Shown here: piece by piece, positions 1-12,617 of the stretch
How positions within the stretch are numbered: the first letter of the stretch is position 1
How the letters are laid out: each line of letters begins with the position of its first letter
Source: Fasciolopsis buskii
Lineage: Eukaryota > Platyhelminthes > Trematoda > Plagiorchiida > Fasciolidae
DNA length: 64,000 nucleotides
Direction: 5' to 3'
NCBI GenBank assembly: GCA_008360955.1
Contig: LUCM01010374.1
Location: forward strand, 1-64,000
Notes under the pieces: model-generated
The model's database searches: none
The model's input: the letters and a program-made list of their open reading frames with translations, nothing else
Told to the model about the DNA's origin: nothing
Position numbers and translations under genes: made by a program

Positions 1-1
1 T

Positions 2-1960
2 GTGAGAAATTTGCTCACCCAATTTTATGATCCCACTCATCCTCTGCACAACGATCTTTCAAAATTTCATTCTCATATTTCTACACCATCCGCTTTCCGT
101 TCCATATCTTCTAGAATCATTATCTATAGGAACTGTACTGTCCCATATTTAGCTCGAATCTTTACAAATGGTGACCGGGTTTCAGCCGAATTCCTGAGTA
201 GCCTATCGTAATCTGCTAAGATTATTCCTCGATGAGTTTTTATATTTTTCACGAAGTGATCAGTGTGTTTTTAATTTATTTACACATTTATTCATTTTCT
301 TGTTACATTTACCCTTGTATTTTTTGACTTAAGTGTGACATTATTCTGAATGATAGAATGCTAATAAAGCAGCGCCATCCTTTCGCCTACCGTGGGTATT
401 AGTTCTCAAGGCAAATTTTATAATCAATTCTTGCAAAAAATGCGACGTTGTTCATTGTACGCAAAAATGTCTTTACGATAGAATACAATCTAAACTGCAC
501 CTGGGTCTGGTTTAATTCCTTCCTTCCTGGTTCTCTTTCTGTCTCACTAGATGTGGTCTACGAAGGACTAGTTTGGCCGACATCCTTAGGTCGAATTAAA
601 AAAGGTTATCTCTGGTTTCTTAGAGGAAAAGTGCCTTGTTTTTGTTGACTCTAGCTTTGAAGTAATAGTTGTGAAGGCAAGTTTATCATTGTGATCTTAC
701 GAGTGACGTTCCACCATATAAAAGCGAACTGCAAGATCTGTTCAAAAGATTCCATTCAAGCAGTACCGACTGTGACGTTCGGTCATAGTACTTGAGATTC
801 CCAAAAGGGCGTTGGTACTAATCGGTAGAAATTTACATTTCCCACGCCTCACTGCCGTCCGCGGTTTTGTCTTTTCGCGGAAAACGCAGATTGCGTGGCG
901 CAACTCTGTCAGTGATCGCTCGCGTTAGCTGTTCCACTTGCTTTTTCACTCACAGTATTCAAAATTGACCTTTGTTATAGTGATCATTTCTTCACCGCTT
1001 ACATGTGGATGCAGCCGGTGGCGCACTACTCTTTGCGGATAGATAAATATGATACCATAGTGGAAACGGTGATTGATGAGGCGGTTCCACTTTCGGTGGG
1101 ATTTAGTGACGAGGTGCATATAAAGGTCCCACTAAAAGTGGTTCAGCCGTTCACGGAGATCCATCCATCTACTCCATCATGGGATCGTACTGGGTATTTA
1201 GTATTTTTCTGATCGCGAATTTTCGATTTGGTTTACTGAATAGATGATCTTGTCGGTTATCTTCATTTCAATGTGTGATCGAGTAGTACAGCAGTAGCAG
1301 CCGCAACAATAATGATTGAATAAAGAATCACTTTTATCAATGAAACTACAATGTATGGCATTTTCGAGAAAGGAGTCGCGCCAAAAAACGTTGACAAGTA
1401 GAAAAGCTGACCGATGGTTGTGAATTCGGACCTGCGACCTTCATATTGAAACGACGCAACGTTTCCCGCTTGATTACCGCCCTGTTGTCGCCCTGTTGGA
1501 TTGGCAGAGCATTAATTTACATAACCATGCCTTTTGGATATTATCGCATAATTGCAGTAGTTTCTTCTGAATCACTCCAGACTAGTCGGTTCGATGAGCA
1601 TTTTATTTTCTCGATCCATACTTCCTTCACTACAGGAGCTACCTCCTTCAACGAATAATTTGTCGGTGATTTGTTGTGGAAAGGTATTTTTGAGTTGGGA
1701 TTTACTTCGCTCAGGTGAGAAAACTGTTTTATTGAATAGCGATGAATTGTATTTTCTATTTTTTGCTAGGGTTTCATGCAGTTCTGCGTGAATCAGTTCC
1801 TCGAATTGACTGGACGGGGCGGTTGAACATGGTCAGATTACGTCTTAGTGCGGCTTATGGAGCTGCCCGTCTGGCAGCCCGCTTGAATACGAGTTTCGAT
1901 TTACCGGTGCCCTTAAATTCTACAAATTGTTTGGACTCTCTAGATTTATGTACTCTTTGA
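2..1960 (+). CDS. NAGK-like: N-acetylglucosamine kinase paralogue, 3' exons only (partial)
   Basis: This is the 3' end of a second NAGK-like gene; its 5' exons lie outside the window. Seen: exon ending at 170 (AAT G|gtgacc); candidate exon from 956, after a strong pyrimidine-rich acceptor, to about 1059; exon 1636-1714; last exon 1770-1960 with a stop. The 1636-1714 exon is 79 bp, exactly like its counterpart in the minus-strand gene, and reads VICCGKVFLSWDLLRSG against VICCGSVFKSWDLIESG there. The last exon has LSAAYGAARLAARL, matching the C-terminal helix of NAGK. Intron phases 1, 0, 1 equal those of the minus-strand gene. The first exon is very divergent and was placed by alignment to human NAGK from memory and by its phase. 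The end of the 956 exon is uncertain because several phase-0 GT sites fit. The catalytic Asp exon is not in the window, so activity cannot be judged. AATAAA at 2274-2279 may be the polyadenylation signal. Confidence 0.75.
1420..1495 (-). mobile_element. tRNA-derived SINE fragment, same family as the 36.17-kb copy
   Basis: On the minus strand, AATCAAGCGGGAAACGTTGC and ATGAAGGTCGCAGGTCCGAA align without gaps to the tRNA-like head of the SINE at 36168, about 40 of 60 bases identical, including the A- and B-box positions. It lies in the intron before the 1636-1714 exon of the plus-strand NAGK-like gene. Confidence 0.5.
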
Positions 1961-3605
1961 TTTGGCAGTTTTACTCTTGATTTTTTTTATTCTTCGTTAT
2001 TTGTGAACCATTACCACAGTCTTCCTGTCCTTTATTATTCGGTATCTAATGTTGTTTCATGCTCCTATCTTCTTATGAACTATTCAGTAACCTAAAAATT
2101 CTCTGCCTCTAAGATCACATTTAAACTGCCAAATTTCACCGGATCAAATGTGGCTGCCTCTGATGATTCCAATGGAAAACGACGAAACTCGGCTTCACTA
2201 CAGCCGTCATCAGTTGTGAAATGTGAGGAAACATTCCGCTCTGAATATATTCAAAAATCCATTCAGTTGAGTAAATAAAACAAATTTATGAATTGATTAA
2301 AATCATAGAGAAATTTTTCCCTATGATCATACTGATATTTAAGAATTTCTCGTCAAAGTCGATGATTCTTGTGTAGGCTTTAGTGTCTTTTAGGATGTTT
2401 TGCTTATTTAAACGCTATAATAGTTGGAGCACCCGTGCCCTTAGATCCGTCAGCCAATCATTACGCCACATCTTGGATTGATTTTTCAGAACTCCCGACG
2501 GCGGGTTTCAATTTATGTTACAAATAAAGAAGTAAGAGATTACTAATATTTTTGCTCTTATTATTCACGCTGATCTTTTCAGTTCTTGAACTAATCAGCT
2601 ATTGTCGCCCATTCTTTTCTGGACGTATCATGCGAAATGATTCATGCAGATCAAGACAAAGGCTCTAAAGTCTCTAAGAAGTCCGGAGAGCTCTATGTCT
2701 GTCATTATGGCAATGTAAGACACAACTGCTTGTGGTCGCTTGGAGAATGGACAGCTGAATTACCGAGTTTCATTTCAATACCGTCTCAACTGTTGTGGCC
2801 GATGTCACTTAGACTCCTTACCGTCTAGTCTTGGCGATGCAATTTTCGAAATGTGAATGGCGTTGTAACATCACGTGACCAACATGAGCAAGGATTGTGC
2901 ATTTCAGTACCAGCGAATTCGTCTGAAAAATTTATCCGTTGGTATTAGTTAGCCCCAACTAAATACAGTTAGATTAATTGTTTAACTTCCTTTGAATTTA
3001 AACAAGCTTAGTTATCATTTCGGTACTATTGAACTGAGTTGAGTTTAGTCTTGACCAAATAAAAATGTCTTTAAGGCATAGTCATGAAAAATGGTTGTCC
3101 AGTGGATGATCAAAAAACAAACCCCATTATTGTTAGGTAGAATGAGGAGCCGATGACCGTGACCTGAGGATTTAGTGTGCATTATGCTACACGTGACCCT
3201 CAAATGATAGGTCACGCCGGCAAATATTTCGGGTGTTTCGGAGATTGTTTATGAAAAGAGCACTTTTATTTCATAATTCTGTCATCATAGTGCTCGAACA
3301 CTGCATGTACTTGACGAAATTTGAACTAGGCTTTACTTCAGACAATTTGTTTTAACAATCTGGATGTCGCTAATCAGAGGATTTCATCGGTTCTTATCAT
3401 CGTCATTGGGAAGTTGCCTGGTAAATTTGCATACATCTTGTAAATCGGAAAGTTTTTTCTCTGCATTTAGTATATGTCTCTTTCATAACATTACCACGAG
3501 AATGAGGGTTCGATGTGCGACCGCAAGCCGAACCTTGTTCTGTCCGGGCGAAAAGTTGAGCGACGTAAATAAATTGTTAATTTTGTAGTTGGATTTTACC
3601 AAGTG
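1961..3605. other. Spacer downstream of the plus NAGK-like gene
   Basis: Holds a possible polyadenylation signal at 2274-2279. Otherwise AT-rich sequence with no coding, RNA or repeat feature that I can support. Confidence 0.6.
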
Positions 3606-3840
3606 GCCACATATCGAATGAAGTGTCTTCGCGTACACAAAACGACCGATTAGGGCTTATCAGTTTGCGGGATTTGTGGGGTCAGCGTGACATCCGTTAT
3701 CGATCAAAGGTCGAGTTTACACAGAAGCAGTGATATCGCTCCTGCCATAGGACCCAAGAATTTGGAACTTAGGAAGGTAAGATACGTGAAGGCTGTCGGT
3801 GTTTGAACTCTAGCATCTGTCCAATATTGGTAAAACTTGA
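3606..3840 (+). mobile_element. RTE-like LINE fragment (short, decayed)
   Basis: Conceptual translation gives LRDLWGQRDIRYRSKVEF and, downstream, KAVGV and TLASVQYW. These correspond to the FANLRHLWRRRDIRLSIKGRVY and SVFDHRCLRSI segments of the same LINE type found at 8.5, 25 and 27 kb. Only about 230 bases are recognisable and stops interrupt it. Confidence 0.6.
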
Positions 3841-5141
3841 TGAAAAATGGTATCAGCGACTTCGGGATAAGGCCTACGGTATTGGATGGCAGAGCTCAAT
3901 CCTTGAAAAGTGTACTAAATAGATGTCATTGCGACATGGAAAATGGGTTAAGATGGGAAGTTTACAACGTGGCGAAAGATATAAAAATATCAACTATTGG
4001 ACTGCCTCAGCTAGTTTGAGTTGGATTGCATGGCTGGTGTCCACCAGATACCTCATCGTGATAGTTGGAAACTTTATGTTACATAGCGTAGCGTCGCAGT
4101 CAGCGGGGTTCGTGTACTGGAGACGTTTCTCTTCCTCTGTAGTTCTGTTTTTGGTCCTACGACTTCCTCCGTACTGATATTCGGTGACTCGAGGCAGCAA
4201 ACAAGACAAGGGCGTGTTAGTCCAAGTTTAATGATCGTAAAAGTAACCTCAAGTGTTCTTCCCAATAAGGTTTCATCACTGTCCTACCTGTTCTCCGGTT
4301 TCCCTATAGGCCGAAATAAGTTTCAAAACTTGCTGGTTGTTTCATTCGGGTTTGCGTGATGGCCGTTCATTACTGATTTCAAGGTGAGACTGTTTGCGAC
4401 TGACCGTGAAGAACCATGCTAGAAAAGTGACTTCTGCGTTTTACCAAACATAAACAATCTTACAAATGATGTTTTTGACCCTTGTGATATTTTCGCTGAC
4501 TGGCGCTGCAAGTCAAACGAAATGACTGCACACTAGCTGTCAAATTGTTGGGTAGCCATCAATAAAATGGGTTCAAGCTCACTACTAAGCTGCCACGGAT
4601 TGGTAATGACGGCGGCGAAGATGTCGGCTTTTTGCCTGGCAGGTGTTCTACTTATGAAATACAGTATCACAACAGCACTATTCCTTGGTACCTATGATTC
4701 ATCACCATGTAAAGCCATCTCTTTTTATTCAATTCTGTGCGGTGCACTTCCGGGGACAAATGATTCAAAATACCGGTTTTAAAGAACTGCGATTTTTGCT
4801 AATGTCCTGATAAGAAGATCAGACTGACGAGTCTTTTCGAAACTACCTGAGTGATACGATCCGGATAGGAAAAAAACTGTAAACCTGAAAGGAAACCCGA
4901 GTCACTTTTCATCGTCCTGATCCAAAGACCTGGCTGGAAATTATCAATACTGTCTTTAACATGATTCTGAATTTATGTCAGAAGGACGCAGAATAGAGAG
5001 ACAATTTATTTATGAGATAATATCCAGACAATCGATTTACAGTCGGTGAAAGCTGTTGTGCCTGTTTAAAGTATACCACAGTTCTTGACGAGCCAGTTGG
5101 ATAAAAGTTCCGAATGGTTTTAATATAGTACCAAGATATTG

Positions 5142-5177
<36 letters not shown>

Positions 5178-6559
5178 TTATATATAAATATATATATATA
5201 TATACTTATTTATATCACCCGCACTGGCACTAACGATGGCACCTCGATCGGAGTTTGCGATATAAACGTTAAGTTTGACGAAGAGAACCCCATGAAACCT
5301 AGCTGTTATTTCCCTAGATATAACAGTGGTTATGCGTTTTGCTAGCACCCACTGATTGTGAACTAGAGAATTTCCATTTTGGAATCATACTCCGACGTCA
5401 TGATGATTCAGATGCGCTGCGTTATTGGCTTCTTATTTTCATGACAATGGAAAAATGAACTTGAGGCGACCAAGCTTTTTGTAATCGCGATGCTGGAAAG
5501 ACGATCTAACTTAAAATGTTGGTTAATTTAAATTTCATGTGGTAAAACATACCCAGCGCCTTAATCTAGAAGAGACTACCGCTAATAATCTTTGCTGAGG
5601 AAAAATTTTGGAGATGGGAATTCAGTGCCATCTACTGATGAAGATTTATACCGCGCTAATATATTGCCAATGTTCCGGGACTTGAAGGGATCATTCACAA
5701 TAGCATATACACTCTGCTGTTTTAGTTCAACTACCAGCGATTTCTGTTTGGGGATGACCCATAAAGCGCTTTCAGAAAAAGCATTTGTTTGCCGAAGATT
5801 CTTCGAAATACCTGTCCCAGTTTCTTGTGTTCATCCAAATTGTCCACTGTGATACGAATAAAATAAGGCGAACCTTTCTACTGGATTGGAATAAAACACC
5901 TTGAAAGAGAGAAAGCTTACTTGATAACGGAGGTGTTTCTCGAGCATTATAAGGTAGAATAATTCTGCTGGAAGCGGCTTCCCGTTGCCCTTAATCAAAA
6001 TTTGATGTGTTACCTTCAGCATCGCGATGATATCATGGCGAATCCTGTTAGTGGCATGGTGAAGAACGGTGAGGTATGTGTTTGGTGGCACTGTTGACAC
6101 TGATATGAACTAACAAGAATGCTATATGCAATGAAGCGCCGACTGACCAGGAGCCTGAAAATATGACCACGAGTAGTGATGGGTAGGAAAGTGTAGGGAA
6201 GTGGAAAAGACTACGGCTGTTGGAAATAGTTGCAACGTTTACCGACTAATCAGGACGACTAGTCCACGGAAGCCAAGCGTGAACGAAGTGATTAAGGAAT
6301 CAGACGACACTGATTCACTCTCAGGAGCGCTGGATAGAACAATGTAGGGACTAGTTTAGCTAACCCACAGCGATCCTTCCGGTTACGCCTGCAATTGAAC
6401 CAATACAGGTGGATGCCTGCAACCCATTGGAAAAGGAGGTAATGAGGTCGGTGTTTTTAAAAGTTATAAGGCAGGTGGGCTGTCGCCATCTTTCTTGGAG
6501 GATGGTGGCGAAGTGTTAACGTCGGAGTTAGCAAGGCCCCTGAAGTCAGTCTATGCAAA
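3841..6559. other. Unassigned spacer
   Basis: Apart from the TA microsatellite I recognise nothing. Short open frames on both strands lack homology, splice sites or codon structure. Confidence 0.55.
5147..5206. repeat. TA microsatellite
   Basis: Nearly pure (TA)n with a few interruptions (GTATTA, AAATA). It makes spurious IYIYIY open frames. Confidence 0.95.
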
Positions 6560-6935
6560 TTAAGAGATTTCTAAGGGCTCCCTTGAATCCGTAATTGTAC
6601 CGCTTTAAGAGAAATGTTGTGGATCCTCATGTATTGCTCTCGAAAAATGTATGCGTCGGAATTAGGCAGGTTCCCGTCTCGGTCGGGTTTTTATTTGTCA
6701 AATCTCCAACTTGTGACAGATCTTAGAGCATAGCCTCATGTCCCGTAAACTCACTATTTTTATCTTTTTTGATTCGAGAGCGGCGTTTGACTCAGTTGAT
6801 CATGTGATTCTTTGGCGCTGACTCCCATTGAAGGGTGTGCAGGGTAGATTCGTTTCAATCATCCAATGTCCGTATGGGCACAGCCGAAGCCGGATTCGCG
6901 CTTATGTCGGTGTTTCGTTGCCCCCTCCCTTTGCG
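6560..6935 (+). mobile_element. RTE-like LINE fragment, 5' half of RT
   Basis: Conceptual translation with stops reads AFDSVDHVILW and LPLKGVQGRFVSIIQ, then SRSRIRAYVGVSLPPPF. This is the part of LINE reverse transcriptase around the first catalytic Asp (AAFDSVDR-type motif) and the following KGVP...RVRVYGELSPPF segment seen in RTE-type elements of flatworms. The YADD segment expected next is absent. An antisense LTR element begins instead, and later RT sequence of the same type resumes at about 8.58 kb. The copy is dead, with several in-frame stops. Confidence 0.75.
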
Positions 6936-8480
6936 GCTTGAGCAGAGGTCGTTTGAGTGCACCGACGAGTGTCTCCGACTGACCGTTTGACCGAGGATGG
7001 TTTGGAGGCGAGCGCGTGTGCTGCTGGGACTTCGGAGCGGGTTTGCAGAAGGTGTCTATCGGCAATTTGTTGAGGCCCAACTCATCCAGCCAGTCAGCGC
7101 CAAGCGGGCTGATATCAGTTTCTACCACAAAGCACAGCGTCGATATCAGTTTGCCGTTGTATTTGACCGTACACTGGAGCTGTGCAGCTAAATCCAAAGC
7201 ACCGCCACAGACAGTTGTAGCCGTGATTAAAGTGGGTTGGATAGGCGGCTTACCAATGTCATGCCAAGTTGATTTGGATATGACTGATATGTCTGACGCA
7301 GTATCCAGTTGAAGGCAGACTGGATGGTTGTTTATTTTGGTTGTGACAAACCTTCTGCGGTCGGCGGCGTTTAATCGACAGGCAGCCACAAGGCCGAATG
7401 AATGAACGCTCGCGCGGTCGTTAGCTGAATTTGGCTTGCCTGGGCTGAAACGAGCTGGTCGTGAAAATCTTTTGGATTGGCAGAACCCTTCCTTGTGTCC
7501 CACATGATGACATTGTTTACACTGGTGGGTGTGAAAAAGACAGAATTTGTGAAAAAGCCAGGCTCTGCAGTACCTGCAAGGCGAGGGGGGCTTGGCGGGT
7601 TTGAACTGTCGACGTGTATGTGACCCCCGAGCTGGCGTGGGCGGATTTCCAGCTTTAACAGCGTTCACACTTGTATGTCCTTTCATGTCGTTGAATCATG
7701 GCCGCGTCATGTTTCAGACTAGATAAATGCTCACACTCGTCTACGAGTTGTTCCAAAGTTGTGCCTGGTTGCTGTTCGATTTTGGCCAAAAGACGGGTGC
7801 GCAAGTCTGAATGGCTTGGGGACTGAAGTCCACAAATGAAAATCAGACACCGGAATTAGTCTTCTGTCAATGCACCCAGTTTGAACCTGCCACACTTGCG
7901 GTTAACAATTCTTGCGTATGTTACCAGGTCGTCTACGTCCCGTTTGACGAGTTTCAGACATTGATATCGTGTGTTGAACAGGGAAGATGGCTCACCGAAA
8001 AGTTTCTTCAGAGTCTAAACAGTCTGGTCAAATGTGCGGCCTGATGGTTCATCCGGCAAGATGAAGTTATTGTACCGCGTGTGTTCTGCAGGACCCAGTT
8101 TTCGCAGGAGTAATCGTACTTTGGTTTTGTCGTCTTTGTCCTCTAGGTCGACAGTAAACACGTCCCCGTAGCGTTTTAACCAGGATTCAAACGTAACGCC
8201 GCACTGTGGATCGTGTAGGAAATCGGTCATTGAGCGAAGCAGGGAATCTGATGAAATTTCAGGACTGGCGGTTGTTGTGGTCATACTCCCAATCCATTGA
8301 GTTAGAGCTTCCCTTAGTTTGAGCTGAATCTGGAACATTTTTTTCATGTCCGCATCCATGGTGGTTATCGGCTGATTGCGTTGGGTTCGAGACGTGGTTT
8401 TCTGTTCAAGTTTATCTTTAGATAAGCGTAGAAGTCGCTCTATCATCATACGAGAATAGTAGCTTTCATATCGGCTCAAA
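6936..8480 (-). mobile_element. Gypsy-type LTR retroelement remnant: gag, zinc knuckle, protease, integrase tip
   Basis: Reading right to left: gag capsid-like sequence (8479-8015, with ESWLKRYGDVFTVDLEDKDD); its continuation TLKKLFGEPSSLFNTRYQC follows an in-frame TAG, and another stop and a frameshift follow. A 275-codon open frame (7686-6859) then holds a CCHC zinc knuckle (C57, C60, C69 with the intervening His), an aspartic protease (LQLDTASDISVISKSTW, active-site Asp 128, and PLGADWLDEL closing the domain), then at residues 228-250 NHPRSNGQSETLVGALKRPL, which belongs to the end of the integrase core. Reverse transcriptase, RNase H and most of the integrase are therefore deleted. The last 20-odd codons are antisense LINE sequence. 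No LTR pair was recognised. The style resembles CsRn1-like Gypsy elements of flukes. Confidence 0.85.
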
Positions 8481-8539
8481 CAGGAATCTGTCTAACTAAA
8501 AATATGCGGATGACGTTGTGCCACTAAGTGAAGGATCAA

Positions 8540-9230
8540 GTAAATTGTAAGTTCTCGATCTTCTGAACGTTAATGTAGTTATGTTTGCTACTTTCGAAGG
8601 GTAAATGCCGTTTCATGATTGGATTGGCTCATAGTCGGAACTTGCTCTTCCAAGAGAAACACCTGGATGCGCCGGACATATTCAGTTACTTGGATGGTTG
8701 TAGCTTACCTGATGTCCGTATATCAGATGGGATATCTTCGCACGTAGAAAGAGTCCGATTGATATTTGCTAATTTGAGGCGTCGGTGGGACATTGGGTTA
8801 TCGATCGAAGGTCGAGTATACACGGGGGCAGTGAGGTCGACATTTCTCTGCTGCTCTGATAATTGGCAGTTTAGAACAGATCTGCCAAGATCTTCGGTGT
8901 TTGAGTACTTGTCTTCGAACTATTGGTAGAGCCATTTGAGTAACTCAGCGGTAAGTCTTAAGTTATTGGGTCCTATGGTTCCACCCTTAGAGCAGGCACT
9001 AAACGGGAATAGGCTAAGGTGGTTGTGGCGTGTTTTGCGCATGCCCACGGATCAACTACCTCTACACAGCAGGTACTGATTGGAGGATGGTTCGGGATGG
9101 CCGGTGAATGGCCTTTGCAGGAAGTGTGACCAGTGGACTGGCTTTTGTGGGTGCAGTTAGAGTCCACTAGGTCTTTCCGATCGACGGTTGGGGACAACAG
9201 CCGATATGGCTCGTTATCGCATACGGTGGT
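8540..9230 (+). mobile_element. RTE-like LINE fragment, 3' part of RT and tail
   Basis: The frame 8585-8929 contains SKGKCRFMIG, LDAPDIFSYLDGCSLPDVRI, IFANLRRRWDIGLSIEGRVY and PRSSVFEYLSS, matching the conserved RTE-type C-terminal region (KCKVLLQDW, FVYLGSCI, FANLRHLWRRRDI, SIKGRVYNAAVRS, SVFDHRCL). Further on, LRWLWRVLRMPTDQLPL and a TADMARYR-like end continue the element to about 9.23 kb in another frame. It is probably the other half of the LINE fragment at 6560-6935, separated by the antisense LTR element. Confidence 0.8.
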
Positions 9231-12200
9231 GTTTTTGCATTCAAAACCCCTCTTGTTATACACATTTTTCCGATGTATTATTTTGCAGTCTATCTTTCGC
9301 ATTTCATCATCCTTTTTTTTCTTAGATGGTGTTAGGGGGTTGCATTCAAAACCAAAGCACCTTGAAGCAAAGTCAAAAATTTTAAATTCTGAACAGAACC
9401 ATAGTGATCACACTGATGTGTACAATTGTTTGTTCTGCTAGCTCACTCCAGGTCGTATTTACAATGGAAATGAAATTGCGGCAGCGATTTTGGTGGTTCG
9501 CATGTGGCGCTGCCATTCCACCCTTAGTTTAATTTCCAGTCTTTCATTATCTCCCATGTTTGCCGTATGGACGGCTATGGGACATACCCTCGAGTTCATT
9601 ATTTCATCTGCAAAATGCTGCATTAAATTGGACGATGAAGTGCAGAGCACCGATTATCCTTCTCTTTTCTGTTTGTGGCAACTACTTTACCAACATTCGG
9701 CGTTGTTGCCAGTTCGGTGTATTCCGATTTGGTTCCAGCTTATTGCGCAGCGTACGCTTCTCTTCAAATGACTAATCTTTGACATATTTGTATGCCTTGC
9801 ATTACATATCTCAATTGCATCAGGAGTATACCCAGTTAGTTTTTAATCACCGTCGATCTACAGCATAAGAGATAAAGCCTGCAATCAACAAATGACTCAA
9901 ATGAGATTTCAATGCGACGACCACAGTCGGAGCTTAAAAGTGTACTAATGATTCGACGGAAAAGTAACGGGTGTGTACTTGTGATGAACTTCAATGTTCA
10001 CAAAGCATGGCTGTCTCATCCTTATATGCTATTGTCTATATCATTTGCTTAAACTCATCCACCGTACTAGACACGAAGAATCGCGTCGGCATTGAAGCAT
10101 GGCCACTGTCGTCAAAACTTGCCATATCTTTGTGATCACGTTGTGGTCAGTCACACTGGAAGTCCTAGAGTTTGACGTTGTTTTTCTGTTGGGAGGGTGG
10201 AAAGTCATCTGAGCAGCTGTATTCACAAATCGGTTTTGATCTCATGCTCCGTAACCAGGGCGTATTTAATGTGATTTCTGAATCGCGCTTTAATTATAGC
10301 TTTTGATCCCACATTTTCCACGTAGTTTGCCAATAAGAGCAAAGCATAAAACTGCTGGGTTACCCTGTTTTTCTGCATACCCGAAGGCCTGTTATCAGTA
10401 TTTCACTTTCACACACGTATTATTTATTTATTTATTTCGTATACCTTAAATGGAAAATGCTATGGTAACCATATACCGGCCAATACTAGACTTCGCGGTG
10501 AATACTTATCATGTCATTTATATAAAAAACTAAAACGGTTTTCCTGTATTTTGATGAGCACTGGCATATTATTAGTATTTCAGTGCTTCTTAAACTTCCT
10601 TTTTACTGTTTTATACAATCATGAGCATGTTAAGTTGAGTTTTCGAGGTTTTTCCTGGGAACGAAGTGGGCACCTAGGGTTAGTGTGACCCCAAGATTGT
10701 CCCGTTTAACCCAGCTTCAAGAGGGAAAGTTTTGTCATATAAGTAGACGTTTTGATGGGCGCCATCCGGGTTGCATCCATTTTCTGGATAATATTCTCAA
10801 AGAAGCGAAAAACTTGTGGGTGTGTTGTAAATCACCTTTGACGCCCGTCCGTAAGACTCCGGACGTTTTCCAGGTCGCCGTAAGGCACATTTTCACCAGA
10901 TCCCGCCCAGCATTATTGTGAGTGGAGAAATTGGGGTGCGGTGATATATGACCTAATCTGTTGACAATGCAATGCAGATAATCATTTTGTCGTAAACATT
11001 CCCTTACCAGCCACACCCTATCCGCATGTCAAAGTTGCTTCCTTCTTGTTTCGTTCATATAGCAGCCTGTGTGCAGACGGATGGAGGCGAATTTAGCGAC
11101 CGGATGAAACTGTTTATCGGTCCCCGTTACAGATCTGTTTCAAACACACCAATGACCTTATCATTTATGTAAGTCGCGATAAAACAAAAAGCTTCCTGAA
11201 GCTTAAGTGAGCGAAATTAGGTCAATTACACACAGAGACGCTCAGCTGCGAGTTTCTATCACGTTCAAGTGTGTAATACCGAAACAACTTGACTCACTAA
11301 TTTTGCACCGAACAACACCAGATGCATATCGTTAGCCTAACTTTACAATTACGTGAACCATCCTCCTTTAGTCACTCACATCCCCTCTATTTTCTCAGCA
11401 TATGGGCCGAAGCGCATGAGGCAAAATTTAGATTGGCGAAAACTGTGCTTCTTCAAACTGTTCTAGGTTCCCGGCTGAAAATTTTATGACCAAATCGATT
11501 CAAAATTTTCGTCTGTCGATAAGAGACCCACAATAGTATTTGGATATGATCTATGTGGATTCCGAGTTGAAGAAATCTGCTCACTTTTTTGGAAGTTACC
11601 AATGTTGATGGGAGCAATTGAGAATTTCAAACGTTGCTGATCTCACTTCAGTATCACTTAGAAATATATTCTCTGGCCTTGGGATCATTTGAAACTCCCT
11701 TCTACTTACGCATAAACACTGAACATAACTACATTGTTGAAATATAGTTACGAATCACCTTCCTGGTTTAAAGGTCTGCAGTTGCCGAATTGTCTGAGTT
11801 AAATTGGACACTGAACAACTTATCCTCCAAATAATGTTTTACTCAAAATTTCAGTTCTTCTAGCAACTGAGTTACGAAGCGAATAAACTTCGTCTAGACA
11901 CAATACTATTTTTGCTTTCTTTATTATTGAGATGTCCGTGTGCATCAGTTTCAGGAAGAGAGCCCCCAATAGGGTCAATTGACGATCGACGGGAGCCTTC
12001 TGGCCCGCGATCTTCACTAATTTATCCGCCTGACTGTTCAGCATACTTACCTAGTCGTGAATTCCTTGTTATTTCATAAGCTAACCGGAAGAAAAAATAG
12101 GTCGAATAGAATCTAGTTTTGTGTATTCTCATACAGTTAGGTGCACCAATTTAAAAAACAGTCATTACTTAGTTTTTGCCTGCAATTTCAGTTACAATTG

Positions 12201-12341
12201 ATAATGAGCATGGTCGATTCCATCTCAAGCAATATGCATTTCGTGGCGCACGGTCATTTGAAACCTAAGTCTCTTCGTGTCCGTCTTGACTAATTGTGTT
12301 TCAACTAATGTTCATCAATAAGCATCGGGTGTTTGAAGAGA
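9231..12341. other. Unassigned spacer between the two NAGK genes
   Basis: No supported gene. A short ATTT repeat lies at about 10421-10440. A 74-codon minus frame at 11820-12044 was considered and rejected. Confidence 0.55.
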
Positions 12342-12617
12342 TTTATTGCAAAACTGAAAATTTTTCGGTGATAAGTTATAACAAATAGGTCAGTTGATTG
12401 CTCGGGGGGCTTTTGGAGCACTTTGCATAAAAAGCGATTTATAATTTCAGTCGAGAAGAGTTGCAATCATGAATGGTAAAAGTGGATGTTTGTACCGATT
12501 GGTTTTTCAAAATGCATGCAATACTCGAATCGATATTCCGATAAACTGGAAAGAGTAGAATGGATCGATGTGTTTGTTGTATTTACAGTACAGTTCCCAA
12601 ACAAAAAAACTGGACTA

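Noticed and set aside
1003..1042. A second frame over the candidate 956 exon reads VDAAGGALLFADR, like the NAGK catalytic TDAAG motif
   Set aside because: It is out of order for the gene (that exon must lie left of the window), has no acceptor in phase and runs into a stop; probably coincidence.
5139..5345. Open frame starting with IYIYIYIY
   Set aside because: Produced by the TA microsatellite.
11820..12044. 74-codon minus-strand frame next to a GGTAAGTATG donor-like string
   Set aside because: The donor-like string lies at the wrong (5') end of the frame and no homology was seen.
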